64,000 nucleotides of DNA. Origin: Mesorhizobium sp. M1E.F.Ca.ET.045.02.1.1 (GTDB taxonomy: Bacteria > Pseudomonadota > Alphaproteobacteria > Rhizobiales > Rhizobiaceae). Below, one piece after another: positions 63,891-64,000 of this stretch (position 1 is its first letter; each line of letters starts with the position of its first letter). The translations under genes and the position numbers were made by a program. Location of the stretch: contig NZ_CP034447.1 in the NCBI RefSeq assembly GCF_003952485.1, positions 682,001-746,000 of the forward strand. Reading direction: 5' to 3'. The notes under the pieces are model-generated. The model was given only the letters and a program-made list of their open reading frames with translations. It was not told the DNA's origin and searched no databases.

Positions 63891-64000
63891 CTAGATTCGC
63901 CCGAAGTTGAACTCTGGCTCGTAGCCGAGGACATGTCGCGCTTTATCTATCGACAACAACGTCTCGCGGCCCTTGATCTCGCGCTTGAATTGTACGTCAG
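63891..64000 (-). CDS. NAD-dependent epimerase/dehydratase-type SDR, 3' end only
   Basis: Only the last 35 or so codons lie in the window. The reverse strand reads DVQFKREIKGRETLLSIDK then ARHVLGYEPEFNFGRI and a TAG stop at 63891-63893. The K-A-R-x-x-L-G-Y-x-P pattern is the standard C-terminus of extended SDRs such as nucleotide-sugar epimerases and sugar dehydrogenases. Its position upstream of a sugar importer on the same strand suggests a role in the same sugar route. The gene body lies outside the window. Confidence 0.75.
   Translation of the reverse strand, partial: DVQFKREIKGRETLLSIDKARHVLGYEPEFNFGRI

Overview
The window reads as accessory catabolic DNA from a GC-rich alphaproteobacterium, most likely a Rhizobiales member (Mesorhizobium/Rhizobium/Shinella type). 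The reasons are the density of ABC importers and small catabolic operons, each with its own regulator, the protein families present, and a palindromic intergenic repeat of a kind common in Rhizobiales. I see no rRNA, tRNA, IS element, phage gene, replication gene or CRISPR array. A megaplasmid, chromid or catabolic island is plausible but not shown by the sequence.

Region 1 (1-8137, minus strand): a two-component flavin monooxygenase operon made of flavin reductase, aldehyde dehydrogenase, luciferase-like monooxygenase, alpha/beta hydrolase and NIPSNAP protein, then a quaternary-amine (ProV-type) ABC ATPase cut by the window edge. A GAF/PucR-type activator lies upstream. The set matches the known trigonelline pathway (TgnA-D), which opens an N-methylpyridinium ring and ends at succinic semialdehyde. 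A succinate-semialdehyde dehydrogenase lies in region 2.

Region 2 (8138-28563): a DUF1185-type gene, a truncated hydroxyacid dehydrogenase, a GNAT protein, an ArgE/DapE deacylase, an intact GhrA-like reductase, a frameshifted cupin, two aldehyde dehydrogenases, a tartrate dehydrogenase-like enzyme, an amine-oxidase-like FAD enzyme, two HAD enzymes, a second GNAT protein and a class III aminotransferase. A Dpp-type importer (Tat-exported binding protein, two permeases, fused double ATPase) and a convergent Lrp/AsnC regulator follow. This looks like uptake and breakdown of an acylated amine or amino acid.

Region 3 (28788-38095): an FAD oxidoreductase; a convergent operon of ATP-dependent hydantoinase/oxoprolinase A and B plus a small 2Fe-2S protein and an FAD/BFD flavoprotein (opine oxidase or HcnAB type); a LysR regulator; and a divergent DadA-like FAD oxidase. 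Together these suggest ring opening of a lactam or hydantoin and oxidation of the released amino acid.

Region 4 (38490-53794): a second tartrate dehydrogenase-like gene, an SDR, a decayed SDR, and a complete four-carbon acid-sugar cluster (LacI regulator, extended SDR, Rbs-type ABC importer, Asp/Glu racemase-like protein, aldo/keto reductase, OtnI, LtnD, OtnK, OtnC, a beta-hydroxyacid dehydrogenase). Two near-identical palindromes in its divergent promoters look like the LacI operators.

Region 5 (53976-64000): an aldehyde dehydrogenase, a HypT-like LysR regulator, a frameshifted M81 metallopeptidase, a DSD1-family PLP enzyme, a Mal/Ugp-type sugar importer on the minus strand and the 3' end of an SDR/epimerase gene. 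Each of the three complete ABC operons has a perfect stem-loop just after its binding-protein gene.
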